A stretch of 64,000 nucleotides of DNA from Sporosarcina sp. P13 (GCF_002743055.1 NZ_PDYM01000007.1:1-64000); one strand, 5' to 3'; counted from the first letter of the stretch, positions 37,033 to 46,786 are shown. Numbers and translations: made by a program. The notes: generated by a model from the letters alone, not told the origin.

Positions 37033-37458
37033 TCAAATAAACGTATTGTTAAGCTTCGTATAGATCTCTAGCAAGTTCTGTCGTTCGTCTTTGGATAAAT
37101 GACTGAAAAACTCTGTTCGAACCTGTTGGCCGTAGTTTTTCGCATCCGTCAAAATTTCCAAGCCGAGCGGTGTGAGGTTCCAATATTTCGTGCGTCGATC
37201 ATTTTCATCATTTCGCAACGTTATATATTCATTTTTTATCAACTTGGTAGATAAATGTGTCAGAGAGGCAGGTGTGAAGCCTAGCGTCTCGGCCAAATCG
37301 GAAGGACGTTGTTCCCCTTTAGTATGTAATTCAAGCAGTACTAGGATATGTGAAATACCAAGGGACAGCTTGGACTCTTGTTGGAAGCGAATGAGCATTT
37401 TATTCGTCACTTGATCCATTATATGCAGCAAATCAAAAATCGTTTGTTCTTCTTTCAA
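37033..37458 (-). CDS. MarR-family transcriptional regulator
   Basis: A 141-aa winged-helix repressor. The recognition helix region PSDLAETLGFTPASLTHLSTKLI (about 57-79) and the wing RNDENDRRTKYWNLT (about 82-97) with the conserved D-x-R-R are clear. TTG start with GGGAGGAG upstream. Convergent with the SDR gene; ligand and targets unknown. Confidence 0.88.
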   Translation of the reverse strand: MKEEQTIFDLLHIMDQVTNKMLIRFQQESKLSLGISHILVLLELHTKGEQRPSDLAETLGFTPASLTHLSTKLIKNEYITLRNDENDRRTKYWNLTPLGLEILTDAKNYGQQVRTEFFSHLSKDERQNLLEIYTKLNNTFI

Positions 37459-37683
37459 GTTAAACTCCTCCCTTTATCCTTATTCTTTATGTTTATATAC
37501 TATTTATCATACAGCAATTTAGCGAATTAGAACATTTCTATGACAAAGATTTCATGTTTCTGCATTATTTGCTTTAAAATTGAAAGAGTTTTTCATTAAG
37601 TCCTTTTTTATTGATGAGTAGTAGCGTATTATAAAGACATCGAATGAACTAGATGATGAAAGTATGAAAGGTGGGCATAAGGT

Positions 37684-39405
37684 TTGACGAAGTTAAAGGA
37701 TTCACTGACATTTCAACTTGGGACAATCATTGCAGGTATTTTATTGGTCATGTTAATGATATCATCAATTGCCACTTATAAAACTGCGTATGATAAATTG
37801 TATGACGCAGCAGGAATTGAGGCGTATGGGTGTGCCAATATTACTACTGGTTTGATTCGACCAGAAGATATGCAAAAAGCATTATCTGGGGATGTTGAAA
37901 TACAGGACGAACTAGGGGAGATCTTGAACTGGACGACAGATCATAAAAATATATTTGAAACACAATATATTTTAGATTTAGATGGAAATATAATTGCTTT
38001 AGATGATAATTTGAAAGCGATAGGATTCAAGCCAGGCGATGCGTTCCAATTTGATCGGGAAGCAGTAGATGAATTATTAGCGCATAATCACCCGACTTAC
38101 TCACAACCCTACGATTTCGCTGGTACGAAACGTTTATCCGGCTACGCGCCTATTTACAAAGATCACGATACGAGTAAAGAAGTAGTCGCGCTCAGCGTCA
38201 TTGATTTTGATGCGAATATTGTCAAAAACCGTACATGGGATGTTGTGCGTGATGGGATTTTGATCAGTATTATTCCGATGGTTCTAGCTTCTATCGGTAC
38301 AGTTTTCCTGATTCGCCGTAAAACGAAGCCGATTTCTAGCTTGATTGAACAAGCGAAGAAAATTGCGGATGGTGATTTAGCCGTGAAAGCGACTGAAGTG
38401 ACTTCACACGATGAAGTAGGCGACTTGGCTCGCACATTGAATCGTATGACGGTGAATTTGCAAGGAATGATTTCTACGATGAATACGACGTCTCATAATC
38501 TATCAGAAAATGCGGGTGAGACCTCTTCTTCTTTAGAGGAAATGCGTGAAGCCGTTACTATGGTCGCAAATAGTATAGAAGAAGTCGCTACCGCTGTAAC
38601 AGACGGCACAACAACTGCTGAAAGCGCCTCGGGCATTCTGTCAACATTAGCCCATGACTTACGCAATGCAAAGCAGGATGCCGATGCAATGCTTTTTAAT
38701 TCCAATGAAACGATGAAGATTGCATTAGAAGGTGCGGAACGTGCGGATGAAATTAGTCGCGATATGGAATTAATCCGAAACGGTTCTCAAGAAGTTGGCG
38801 ACACGATTCAAAATTTAGTCGAATCAATGACGAAGATTCAGAATATCACAGGCTCCATCGCAGCTATTGCCGCCCAGACGAATTTGCTGGCACTGAATGC
38901 ATCCATCGAAGCTGCACGTGCAGGCGAACATGGTAAAGGATTTGCGGTAGTAGCCGAGGAAGTTCGGAAATTGGCAGAGCAATCCAATCAAGAAGTATTG
39001 GAAGTAGAAAAGTTGGTGCAAGATATATCTGAACGCATCCAGCAAGTGATCTCTTCTACATCAGAAAATACGAAATATATTACAAAAGGTACCGAAACCG
39101 TTCGACTTACTTCCCAGTCATTGAGCAATATTTCTACAGCTGTTGCGGAAACGGTGAAGGAAATTAAGGATATCTCGAATTTGATGACAGCAGAGGCAGA
39201 AAAGTCAACTGAAGTTGCACAATTAATCGAGAATTTAACACATTCTGTACGAGAAATTGAAGATATGACAAATAATATTGCGGCAGCTGCCGAGCAAACG
39301 ACAGCGAGTATCGAAGAAATTGCCAATCGCTCAACGCAAACGAATACGATGGCACATGAACTTGAAGTGTTTGTTGGTTCGTTCAAATTGCCGAAAGACG
39401 TGTAA
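37684..39405 (+). CDS. Methyl-accepting chemotaxis protein
   Basis: A 573-aa chemoreceptor. Membrane helix 1 (about 13-33), an extracellular Cache-type sensor (about 35-182), membrane helix 2 (about 185-205), HAMP (about 206-258) and a signalling domain with the conserved tip ([20 protein letters not shown], about 399-418). TTG start, AAAGGTGG upstream. Single gene with its own terminator. Ligand unknown. Confidence 0.92.
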   Translation: MTKLKDSLTFQLGTIIAGILLVMLMISSIATYKTAYDKLYDAAGIEAYGCANITTGLIRPEDMQKALSGDVEIQDELGEILNWTTDHKNIFETQYILDLDGNIIALDDNLKAIGFKPGDAFQFDREAVDELLAHNHPTYSQPYDFAGTKRLSGYAPIYKDHDTSKEVVALSVIDFDANIVKNRTWDVVRDGILISIIPMVLASIGTVFLIRRKTKPISSLIEQAKKIADGDLAVKATEVTSHDEVGDLARTLNRMTVNLQGMISTMNTTSHNLSENAGETSSSLEEMREAVTMVANSIEEVATAVTDGTTTAESASGILSTLAHDLRNAKQDADAMLFNSNETMKIALEGAERADEISRDMELIRNGSQEVGDTIQNLVESMTKIQNITGSIAAIAAQTNLLALNASIEAARAGEHGKGFAVVAEEVRKLAEQSNQEVLEVEKLVQDISERIQQVISSTSENTKYITKGTETVRLTSQSLSNISTAVAETVKEIKDISNLMTAEAEKSTEVAQLIENLTHSVREIEDMTNNIAAAAEQTTASIEEIANRSTQTNTMAHELEVFVGSFKLPKDV

Positions 39406-39407
39406 TT

Positions 39408-39448
39408 GTAAAGTGCTGAAAACTCATTGGAGTTCTCAGCACTTTTTG
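39408..39448 (+). terminator. Rho-independent terminator
   Basis: AAAGTGCTGA / CTCAGCACTTT hairpin with T-run after the chemoreceptor gene. Confidence 0.82.
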
Positions 39449-39519
39449 TGTTGTGTGATCGCGCAACTACGTCCTGTGATTATGCTGGAGGCTTCTTCTC
39501 CGATTGGTCCTTATTTACA

Positions 39520-39548
39520 TTGCAATTAGAATGTACGTTCTGTATACT
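39520..39548 (+). promoter_or_regulatory. Promoter of the yolD-like gene
   Basis: TTGCAA (39520-39525), 17-base spacer, TATACT (39543-39548). Confidence 0.65.
39528..39541. promoter_or_regulatory. Candidate LexA (DinR) operator
   Basis: AGAATGTACGTTCT fits the Gram-positive SOS box GAAC-N4-GTTC with one mismatch (GAAT) and lies between the -35 and -10 of the yolD-like promoter. A second half-type box, CGAACATACATACG, follows at 39551. Confidence 0.55.
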
Positions 39549-39585
39549 AGCGAACATACATACGTAAACTAAGGGAGAGGTTTTT

Positions 39586-39936
39586 ATGGATAAAAATCGG
39601 GACCGTGGATCGATTAAATGGACTTCATTAATGTTGCCGGAGCACTTGGAAAGGCTGCGTGAATGGCAGCAGGAGGATGACTACATTGAACGGCCAGAGT
39701 TATCGGATTGGGAACTCCAGGCGATGCAAGAGACGTTAGACGTAGCGTCCCGACGTCGCTGTGAAGTGTTTCTGAAAACATGGCACGATGGGGAAGTGCG
39801 CTGTCATCAAGGGATCATTGAAGTACTGAATCTGCAATCTGCCGCCATCATCCTACGCGATCCGTTCGGCACGGAAACTATTCAAGTAGCTGATATCATG
39901 GACGTACAACTAGCCAAAAACGTCGATGGGGCATAA
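39586..39936 (+). CDS. YolD-like family protein
   Basis: A 116-aa YolD-like protein. The N-terminal RGSIKWTSLMLPEHLERLREW is the family signature; a beta-rich C-terminal half follows. YolD-like genes usually precede uvrX/dinB-type Y-family polymerases and are SOS-controlled, but no polymerase gene is next to it here. AAGGGAGAGG precedes the ATG. Promoter carries a LexA-like operator. Confidence 0.82.
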   Translation: MDKNRDRGSIKWTSLMLPEHLERLREWQQEDDYIERPELSDWELQAMQETLDVASRRRCEVFLKTWHDGEVRCHQGIIEVLNLQSAAIILRDPFGTETIQVADIMDVQLAKNVDGA

Positions 39937-39948
39937 AGGCAAAATAAA

Positions 39949-39978
39949 AAGCCATCTGCGAGTGCAGACAGCTTAGTT
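39949..39978. terminator. Hairpin between convergent genes
   Basis: AAGC-TCTGC / GCAGA-GCTT with a T-run on the plus side. Confidence 0.65.
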
Positions 39979-40350
39979 TTTGTAAAAAGCTTTTTCAGTA
40001 TTATACTTCGCGTATTGCGTATTAATAATATACGTCTCGTAGATTTCGCGTTCCATTGCATCATCGACATAAATAGCAGAAATCTTAGCTACTTCTTCAC
40101 GATGATTTCGTAGTGGAGACACTTGATCTTCAAAATGTTTTTTCAAACGTGGGCGCAATTTTCTTGCTTTTCCTACGAATAAAAGTTCATCACTTTGGTT
40201 GAAGAACAACAAAAGGCCGCCCTTATCACGAGGGATCTCATGAAAGTCGATAAAACCGTAGATCGGCTTAATCGGTGTTTCGTCCGGTCCTAGTTGTTGC
40301 TTTCTGCGAACGATCGTTACATCTGGTTTTGGTATTTGAATTGTAATCAT
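39973..40350 (-). CDS. GIY-YIG nuclease-like protein
   Basis: A 125-aa protein with a GIY-YIG-type core: GGLLLFF (first strand) and LLFVGKARKLRPRLKKHF (about 55-90), similar to the N-terminal nuclease domain of UvrC and to stand-alone nucleotide-excision-repair endonuclease-like proteins. The Y residues of the canonical motif are replaced (LLLFF, LFVG), and an E in MEREIYETYIIN could be catalytic. Activity is therefore uncertain. Convergent with the SOS-type yolD gene. Confidence 0.65.
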   Translation of the reverse strand: MITIQIPKPDVTIVRRKQQLGPDETPIKPIYGFIDFHEIPRDKGGLLLFFNQSDELLFVGKARKLRPRLKKHFEDQVSPLRNHREEVAKISAIYVDDAMEREIYETYIINTQYAKYNTEKAFYKN

Positions 40351-40468
40351 TTTACTTCACATCCTCATTCTATTAAGAGTCCATCCTACCATAGGACGAC
40401 AAAAAAAGCGAGAAACTTTCCGTTCATCCATTGCATATAGTAGACAAATGTCTCGAAAGGATGAATCG

Positions 40469-41086
40469 ATGAAAATGCCTGCCGTCATTCAGACGTATCA
40501 TGTATCAAATACTAGGCCAAAGGTAGATATTTATTATCCGGTGATCATTCAGCTAGATGATTCCAACATGCAGCGACAACTTAATCAAATGCTCTTCAAA
40601 GAAATGAATAAATTACTCATTGATAATAGTTATTATGAACCGAGTCTTGTGGAATTATTCGCCACTTATGAAATCAAAAATAATCAGCGAGGAATTTTAA
40701 GTATCAACTTAATCGTCTATTTCTTTACAGGTGGAGCGCACGGCATGACCGTCGTGAAATCACTGACGTTCGACACGCGTACTGGAAGGATGTATAACCT
40801 GCCTGATCTATTTAAGCCGGGGAGTCCCTATGTGCAACGTATTTCAGAATACGTTCGAAGGCATATCCAGCAATGGAAAATTCCTGTACTTGAGCCTTTT
40901 AAGCAAATTAGCCCAAATCAAGATTTCTACATCGCAGATACATCGCTCGTCGTCTATTTCCAACTATATGAAATCTCTCCATACGTCGCAGGCTTCCCGT
41001 ATTTCCCGATCCCGCTACTTGATTTGCAAGATCTCATTAAACCAGGAAGTCCAGCTGATCGCATGATGACATTTATCGGAAATTAG
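40469..41086 (+). CDS. DUF3298/DUF4163-type (RsiV-like) protein
   Basis: About 205 aa. The GGAHGMTVVKSLTFDTRTGRMYNLPDLFKPG segment is the DUF3298 core as in the extracellular domain of RsiV. No signal peptide or membrane helix is visible at this start, which is unusual for the family. ATG 40469 has CGAAAGG 8 bases upstream; 40448 lacks a site. Function unknown. Confidence 0.75.
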   Translation: MKMPAVIQTYHVSNTRPKVDIYYPVIIQLDDSNMQRQLNQMLFKEMNKLLIDNSYYEPSLVELFATYEIKNNQRGILSINLIVYFFTGGAHGMTVVKSLTFDTRTGRMYNLPDLFKPGSPYVQRISEYVRRHIQQWKIPVLEPFKQISPNQDFYIADTSLVVYFQLYEISPYVAGFPYFPIPLLDLQDLIKPGSPADRMMTFIGN

Positions 41087-41167
41087 AGATACGGCAAAAG
41101 ATAGGAATAGTAAGAGGGATAGTGATATAATTTCAGTATACGAATTATACAAATGAGGTGGAAACTT

Positions 41168-42142
41168 ATGCTACGAGATTTCTTTATCGGTTTATCGGAA
41201 AACCAATTATTGAACACCGCTGCCCAAAAATACGGCTTACAACTAGGAGCTCAACAAGTAGTGGCGGGAACCAATATTGCAGAAATGATGGAAAGCGTCA
41301 AAGAACTGAACCAAGCAGGTATTTCTTGTACGATTGACAACTTAGGTGAATTTGTTTTTGAAAAGAGCGAGGCCATCAAAGCAAAAGAACAAATCTTAGC
41401 AGTAGTGGACGCGATCCGTGAACAACAAGCGGATGCGCACATCTCTTTAAAACCTTCGCAGCTCGGTCTCGACATTGACTACGATTTCTGTAAACAACAA
41501 ATCAAGGAAATCGTCGACAAAGCGAGTAAAGATGATATTTTCGTCAATATGGATATGGAAAACTATCCACGACTCGAATCAACATTGCGTTTGCTAGATG
41601 AACTCAAAGAAAACGGTTACACAAACATCGGTACGGTGCTTCAAGCGTACTTTCATCGTGCCTTAGATGATACGAGAAAGTATCATGACACACGGATTCG
41701 TCTAGTAAAAGGTGCATATAAAGAGTCTTCAGACGTCGCGTATCAGGACAAACAGGCAATTGATGCAAACTATATCCAAATTATCGAAGAACATTTACTT
41801 CACGGTACGTATACGTCGATTGCAACGCATGACGATAAAATTATCGATCACGTTAAACAATTCGTGAAAGCACATGATATTCCACTTGATCAGTTTGAGT
41901 TCCAGATGTTGTATGGCTTCCGTAAAGATTTGCAACTGTCGCTAGCAAACGAAGGCTATCGCTTCTGTACATATGTTCCGTTTGGTGAGGATTGGTACGG
42001 GTACTTCATGCGAAGACTGGCCGAACGTCCGCAAAATATGAATTTGATGGTTAAGCAAGTGTTTAATAAGAAGACCAATACGATGATAGGATTGGCGGCG
42101 GGTGCGTTTGTGTTGGGACGTTTGACGAAGCGAAGAAAATAA
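41168..42142 (+). CDS. putB: Proline dehydrogenase (PutB/FadM family)
   Basis: FAD enzyme oxidising proline to pyrroline-5-carboxylate. Barrel motifs visible: VLQAYFHRALDD, RLVKGAYKESSDVAYQ (about 177-192), IATHDDKII, EFQMLYGFRKD and the C-terminal YVPFGEDWYGYFMRRLAERP. The last about 25 residues add a hydrophobic/basic tail. ATG 41168 is 6 bases after GAGGTGG. 324 aa. The usual partner putC (P5C dehydrogenase) is not adjacent. Confidence 0.93.
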   Translation: MLRDFFIGLSENQLLNTAAQKYGLQLGAQQVVAGTNIAEMMESVKELNQAGISCTIDNLGEFVFEKSEAIKAKEQILAVVDAIREQQADAHISLKPSQLGLDIDYDFCKQQIKEIVDKASKDDIFVNMDMENYPRLESTLRLLDELKENGYTNIGTVLQAYFHRALDDTRKYHDTRIRLVKGAYKESSDVAYQDKQAIDANYIQIIEEHLLHGTYTSIATHDDKIIDHVKQFVKAHDIPLDQFEFQMLYGFRKDLQLSLANEGYRFCTYVPFGEDWYGYFMRRLAERPQNMNLMVKQVFNKKTNTMIGLAAGAFVLGRLTKRRK

Positions 42143-42178
42143 GTAAAAGCACTGCCTCACTGGCGGTGCTTTTACTTA
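42138..42178 (+). terminator. Terminator after proline dehydrogenase
   Basis: GTAAAAGCAC-GCC / GGC-GTGCTTTTAC; near-symmetric, could act both ways. Confidence 0.8.
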
Positions 42179-42274
42179 TTCGAATGTTTTTGTATGTCTT
42201 TGGAATACTAGTATCGGATTGTGAAAAGATTCCAGGTCGTTTAACGAGAACAGTGGAGTTTTTATTTCACAATT

Positions 42275-42283
42275 TGGTATAAT
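42275..42283 (+). promoter_or_regulatory. Extended -10 promoter of the lacI-type gene
   Basis: TGGTATAAT with perfect TATAAT at 42278-42283; about 118 bases upstream of the gene. Confidence 0.45.
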
Positions 42284-42400
42284 TACAATTATTGATTTAG
42301 CATGGGAATAGGCTGGAAGACAGTTAATGCTATATAGTAAATCTCAGAAGACAAAGAAGTCATACTGGGAATAGAAAATGATTGTAAAGGAATGGATGAA

Positions 42401-43387
42401 ATGAAAGAAATGGTAACTGCGAAGGACGTTGCTAAACTGGCAGGAGTATCACAATCTTCAGTTTCAAGAGTGTATTTTGAAGGGGCTACTGTCTCTGAAA
42501 AAACAAAGAAACGAGTTCTTGAAGCAGCAGCAGAACTTGGCTATCGCCCTAACGTATACGCAAGAAGTCTCATAACAAACCAGTCGAAAATTATTGGACT
42601 TGTTATGAAAGGTGTACAAAATCCATTTTACGCACACGTATTGAAACGCTTCAGTTCAATTTTTAAAGAACAAGGCTACAGCATCTTATTTGTCTATACA
42701 AATAATGATGAAATTCAGGATGAGGACATTGAAACATTACTTACCTATAATGTTGCGGGTGTTATTGTGACCGATGCTACTATGTCGCAAGAAGTGGGAG
42801 AAGAGTTTGAAAAGAATCATATTCCACTCGTTTTCTTTAATAGAAAGCTACGTACGGGCACGTTTCATTCTGTATGTTGTAATAATTTGGAAGCTGGTCG
42901 TTCGATTGCACAGTTTTTACTATCCAAAGGTGCAACTGAATTGGCATTGGTAACAGGAGATGAACAGACGTCTACAAGTATCGAGCGTAAAAAAGGTTTT
43001 TGCGAAGTTCTTGATCAGCAAAAAGTGACCTATCATACATATAATTCAGACTACACCTATGAAGGTGGCTATAACACAGCAATGACTGTACTAAAAGAAA
43101 ATCAATTACCTTCTGCGTTTTTTGTCGCAAATGATATTATGGCACTTGGTTTAATGGATGGGCTCCGCAAGTATAATATTTTGATTCCGGAACATACTAA
43201 AATCGTTGGATTCGATAATATCGATTTGGCTTCTTGGCCCGCGTATGAACTGACAACATGGGAACAACCGATTGAAGAAATGATTGAAGCGACCGTAACG
43301 TATTTGATGGAAGAAGTTACGTCTTACACAGGGGTTGTACGTACAATCGAAGTCGATGGGAAATTAGTTGAAAGAAAAACAACGTAA
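42401..43387 (+). CDS. LacI-family transcriptional regulator
   Basis: About 328 aa. N-terminal helix-turn-helix VTAKDVAKLAGVSQSSVSRVYF (about 4-26), hinge helix region RPNVYARSL, and a periplasmic-binding-protein-like sensor domain (about 60-325, FVANDIMALGLMDGLR). ATG 42401 is about 9 bases after AAAGGA; ATG 42392 and 42410 are alternatives. It is directly upstream of a HisD-family and a GntP-family gene and most likely controls them through the palindrome at 43438-43453. Confidence 0.9.
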   Translation: MKEMVTAKDVAKLAGVSQSSVSRVYFEGATVSEKTKKRVLEAAAELGYRPNVYARSLITNQSKIIGLVMKGVQNPFYAHVLKRFSSIFKEQGYSILFVYTNNDEIQDEDIETLLTYNVAGVIVTDATMSQEVGEEFEKNHIPLVFFNRKLRTGTFHSVCCNNLEAGRSIAQFLLSKGATELALVTGDEQTSTSIERKKGFCEVLDQQKVTYHTYNSDYTYEGGYNTAMTVLKENQLPSAFFVANDIMALGLMDGLRKYNILIPEHTKIVGFDNIDLASWPAYELTTWEQPIEEMIEATVTYLMEEVTSYTGVVRTIEVDGKLVERKTT

Positions 43388-43392
43388 AGGTA

Positions 43393-43421
43393 TTGACTTT
43401 AACGGAAAATTAGAATAGTAT
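43393..43421 (+). promoter_or_regulatory. Promoter of the hisD-like/gntP operon
   Basis: TTGACT (43393-43398), 17-base spacer, TAGTAT (43416-43421). Confidence 0.65.
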
Positions 43422-43437
43422 TTTCCCGTAGAGAAAC

Positions 43438-43453
43438 TTGCATACGTATGCAA
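43438..43453. promoter_or_regulatory. Palindromic operator for the LacI-type regulator
   Basis: TTGCATACGTATGCAA, a perfect 16-bp palindrome with the central CG typical of LacI-family operators, just downstream of the predicted transcription start. Confidence 0.75.
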
Positions 43454-43479
43454 ATAGGATATGCTCTTAAGTAAATCGG

Positions 43480-43494
43480 TTGTAAGCGGTTTAA
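43480..43494. promoter_or_regulatory. Candidate CcpA site in the hisD-like leader
   Basis: TTGTAAGCGGTTTAA matches WTGNAANCGNWNNCW with one mismatch; suits carbon catabolite repression of a catabolic operon. Confidence 0.45.
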
Positions 43495-43522
43495 AAGGCA
43501 GGGAAAAATAGGAGGCGTAATG

Positions 43523-44800
43523 ATGGTAAAAGTAATTAAAGCAGGTAAATCACAAGAAGAAGTGGTAGCTAACGACACGAAGGTTGCCGAAATCGTTTCG
43601 GGAGCGCTAAAAGATGTGGAAACTCGCGGAGATCAAGCGGTAAGAGAACTCTCTGAGAAGTTTGATAAGTGGTCGCCAGAATCATTTAAATTAAGTGAAA
43701 CTGAAATTAAAGAAATTGTCTCGCAAGTTCCTGATCATGTGATTGAGGATATTAAATTTGCACAAACAAATATTAAAGCGTTCGCAGAAGCACAATTGGC
43801 TTCATTGCACGATGTGGAAGTTGAAAATATTCCTGGCGTTATTCTTGGACATAAAAACATTCCTGTAGAGAGTGTAGGTTGTTATATCCCTGGTGGACGT
43901 TATCCGATGGTAGCTTCAGCACATATGAGTGTTTTGACTGCAAAGGTTGCAGGAGTGAAGCGAGTAATCGCGTGTACACCACCCATCAATGGTGAAATTC
44001 CAAAAGCTACAATTGCGGCGATGTATTTAGCAGGAGCAGACGAAATTTACTTGTTAGGTGGCATTCAAGCAATGGGAGCAATGGCAATTGGGACAGAAAC
44101 GATTGAATCTGTCGATATGATTGTCGGACCTGGTAATGCATTCGTCGCTGAAGCGAAGCGTCAATTGTATGGCCGCGTAGGTATTGATCTTTTTGCAGGT
44201 CCTACAGAAACATTAGTCGTTGCAGACCATACAGCGGATGCGGAAATGATTGCTACGGATCTGTTGGGTCAAGGAGAACACGGTCCAACATCTCCAGGGG
44301 CGTTGATTACGACTTCTGAAGAACTTGCACACGAAACGATTAAAGAAATCGCTCGTCAGTTGGAAACACTTCCAACAGCAGACGTGGCAAGTGTTTCATG
44401 GGAAGACTACGGTCAAGTATTAGTTGTAGATTCTATTGAAGAAGCACGCGTAGAAGCGGATCGCCTAGCATACGAACACGTAGAAATTTTGACAGAGAAT
44501 CCTGACTACTTCCTTGAGAACATGACAAACTACGGTTGTTTATTCTTAGGACCAGAAACAAATGTTGCGTACGGAGATAAAGTAATTGGCACAAATCATA
44601 CGTTACCGACAAAAGGAGCTGCTCGTTACACAGGTGGATTATGGGTTGGTAAGTTTATCAAAACGGTTACATATCAAAAAGTAACGCCTGAAGCTACAGC
44701 GTATATCGGTGAGTATGCAGCACGCCTTTGCCGTTTGGAAAACTTTGAAGGACACGCTAGACAAGCAGATCTTCGCGTCAAGCGATACGGCAAAAACTAA
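43523..44800 (+). CDS. HisD-family dehydrogenase, probably catabolic
   Basis: A 425-aa member of the histidinol dehydrogenase family: NAD- and zinc-dependent two-step alcohol oxidation. Zinc-ligand positions are conserved ([10 protein letters not shown] for Gln/His, GHARQADLR for the C-terminal His), as are YEHVEIL and GTNHTLPT. It is not in a his operon; it sits between a LacI regulator and a GntP permease. HisD paralogues in such settings, for example HpsN (sulfopropanediol 3-dehydrogenase), oxidise other diols or amino alcohols. Canonical histidinol dehydrogenase cannot be excluded. ATG 43523 follows AGGAGG by 7 bases. Confidence 0.8.
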   Translation: MVKVIKAGKSQEEVVANDTKVAEIVSGALKDVETRGDQAVRELSEKFDKWSPESFKLSETEIKEIVSQVPDHVIEDIKFAQTNIKAFAEAQLASLHDVEVENIPGVILGHKNIPVESVGCYIPGGRYPMVASAHMSVLTAKVAGVKRVIACTPPINGEIPKATIAAMYLAGADEIYLLGGIQAMGAMAIGTETIESVDMIVGPGNAFVAEAKRQLYGRVGIDLFAGPTETLVVADHTADAEMIATDLLGQGEHGPTSPGALITTSEELAHETIKEIARQLETLPTADVASVSWEDYGQVLVVDSIEEARVEADRLAYEHVEILTENPDYFLENMTNYGCLFLGPETNVAYGDKVIGTNHTLPTKGAARYTGGLWVGKFIKTVTYQKVTPEATAYIGEYAARLCRLENFEGHARQADLRVKRYGKN

Positions 44801-44841
44801 CGTAAGATTTTGAGGCGTTAAGGCATTTAGGAGGAATAATT

Positions 44842-46158
44842 ATGTTAGGAATGATCGGCCTTTTTGGGGGACTAGCGATCTTGATCTTTTTGACAATGAA
44901 GGGGATGAACCTTCTCATTGCGGCACCAATCACAGCACTGTTTATCGCAATTATGAATGGCATACCTCTTTTCCCACAGTTAGTAGAGGAAGGCGCGGTT
45001 AACTTCTTAACGAACTATATGGGTGGATTTACTGGATTCATCGCCTCTTGGTATTTGATGTTTCTGACGGGTGCAATCTTCGGTAAAGTCATGGAAGATA
45101 GTGGTGCTGCCGATAGTATTTCACAATGGATTGTTAGTAAAATTGGTATGAAGCGGGCAGCATTGGCCGTTGTAATCGCCTGTGCGGTGTTAACTTATGG
45201 TGGTGTCAGTTTGTTTGTTGTTGCGTTCTCGGTGTACCCGATGGCGTTAAGTCTCTTTAAGCAGGCCGATCTTCCAAGAAGATTCATACCCGCTGCATTA
45301 GCGTTTGGGTCAACAACATTCACGATGACATCTGCAGGTTCTCCTGAAATCCAAAACTGGATTCCAATTGAGTTTTTAGGAACGACTCCATATGCAGGAG
45401 GGCAAGTTAGCCTTTTCGTAGCCATCTTCATGTTCGTATTCGGGTATTGGTGGCTAAAGCGTATGATTTCAAAAGCTGTTGCTAAAGGGGAAAAATTTGT
45501 AGCTAGAGATACGGATAAGGAAGTAGATATGCAAAGAGCACTTCCGAATCCATTTCTTAGCATGATTCCTTTAGTAGTTGTTCTTGGCATCACATTAGTT
45601 TTCCACAACTTACTTGGAACATCTGCGCTAATTATCTCTCTGAGTGGCGGTATATTAGCAACATTTCTACTCAATAAAAAGTACTTCCAAAACTTTGGAC
45701 ATGCCGTTGGAGAAGGTGCAATGGGCGCTGTGATTGCAATCGCCAATACAGCAGCAGTCGTTGGTTTTGGTGGGGTAGTTAAAGCGACACCTGCTTTTGA
45801 AGTAGCGGTGAATGTAATGACGGATATACCAGGTAGCCCGCTAATTGGTGGAGCACTTGCAGTAGCGGTCATTGCCGGATTAACTGGATCATCTTCAGGT
45901 GGACAAGCAATTGCGCTACCATTACTAGCCCCACATTATTTAGATTTAGGTGTAGATGCGGATGCATTACACCGTACGGTAGCTATATCTTCCGGATCTT
46001 TGGATTCATTGCCTCAAGGTGGATATGTTGTAACGACTATCCGATCGATTGCTGGTGAAACGCATAAAGACGCGTACCCAGCGTTTGGAGCATTGTCTGT
46101 CGTTGTACCTTTACTAGGTGCGGTGCTTGCAGTTATCCTATTCTCAATAGGTCTATAA
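44842..46158 (+). CDS. GntP-family permease
   Basis: A 438-aa transporter with about 12 membrane helices. Family features include the TMTSAGSPEIQNW region (about 155) and GLTGSSSGGQAIALP (about 346-360). GntP members carry gluconate and other hydroxy-carboxylates into the cell. AGGAGG 6 bases before ATG; starts 41 bases after the hisD-like gene, so same operon. It presumably imports the substrate of that enzyme. Confidence 0.88.
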   Translation: MLGMIGLFGGLAILIFLTMKGMNLLIAAPITALFIAIMNGIPLFPQLVEEGAVNFLTNYMGGFTGFIASWYLMFLTGAIFGKVMEDSGAADSISQWIVSKIGMKRAALAVVIACAVLTYGGVSLFVVAFSVYPMALSLFKQADLPRRFIPAALAFGSTTFTMTSAGSPEIQNWIPIEFLGTTPYAGGQVSLFVAIFMFVFGYWWLKRMISKAVAKGEKFVARDTDKEVDMQRALPNPFLSMIPLVVVLGITLVFHNLLGTSALIISLSGGILATFLLNKKYFQNFGHAVGEGAMGAVIAIANTAAVVGFGGVVKATPAFEVAVNVMTDIPGSPLIGGALAVAVIAGLTGSSSGGQAIALPLLAPHYLDLGVDADALHRTVAISSGSLDSLPQGGYVVTTIRSIAGETHKDAYPAFGALSVVVPLLGAVLAVILFSIGL

Positions 46159-46167
46159 GAGGGAAGA

Positions 46168-46204
46168 ACAAAAAACATCGTCTATACTGGCGGTGTTTTT
46201 TTGT
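46168..46204 (+). terminator. Terminator of the hisD-like/gntP operon
   Basis: AAAACATCG / CGGTGTTTT hairpin with a seven-T run. Confidence 0.75.
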
Positions 46205-46315
46205 ATCCATTTATGGAGAATTACCCTACTATGCTATAATTAAAGAAACATTCACTCTTTATAGTACTGTAGAAAGTCTACTAGAAAAAACAAACTAAAC
46301 GAAAAGAGGACCGTC

Positions 46316-46786
46316 ATGAAAATTGTAGTAGCTGAAATCACAGATACACCGATCATTCACGATTTAATGATTCGAGCATTCCAGGAATATAAAAATGCAA
46401 CACCGCCAACTACCGCACTTGAAGAAACCGTGCAAAGTATAACAGCAGCAATGAAAGATGGTGAAGAAGCGCTCATCGGTTATATGGACGATGAGCCAGT
46501 CGCGATGATTCGTTTTCGCCAGCAAGTCAACGGTATGTACTTTTCAAGATTTTCTGTCATTCCTGAAAGACAAGGGCAAGGAATCGCAAAAAAGATGCTG
46601 CGGTTTTTAGAAGATTATGCGAGACAACACAACAAGCCTGCCTTGTTATGCAAAGTCCGCGCAGATGTAGCGAAAAATATTACGCTATATCAAAACATAG
46701 GCTATGCAATTTACGATGAAGAAATTTTACATAGACCTGATGGTACAAGCCTGGCTGTTGTCTCTATGAAGAAACCACTCGACTAA
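46316..46786 (+). CDS. GNAT-family N-acetyltransferase
   Basis: A 156-aa acetyl-CoA-dependent acetyltransferase. The acetyl-CoA loop VIPERQGQGIAKKML (about 79-93, R/Q-x-x-G-x-G/A) and the C-terminal GYAIYDEE segment are visible. AAAAGAGG before ATG. Monocistronic; substrate unknown. Confidence 0.88.
   Translation: MKIVVAEITDTPIIHDLMIRAFQEYKNATPPTTALEETVQSITAAMKDGEEALIGYMDDEPVAMIRFRQQVNGMYFSRFSVIPERQGQGIAKKMLRFLEDYARQHNKPALLCKVRADVAKNITLYQNIGYAIYDEEILHRPDGTSLAVVSMKKPLD

Noticed and set aside
43393-46158. Part of a histidine biosynthesis operon
   Set aside because: No other his genes nearby; neighbours are a LacI regulator and a permease.
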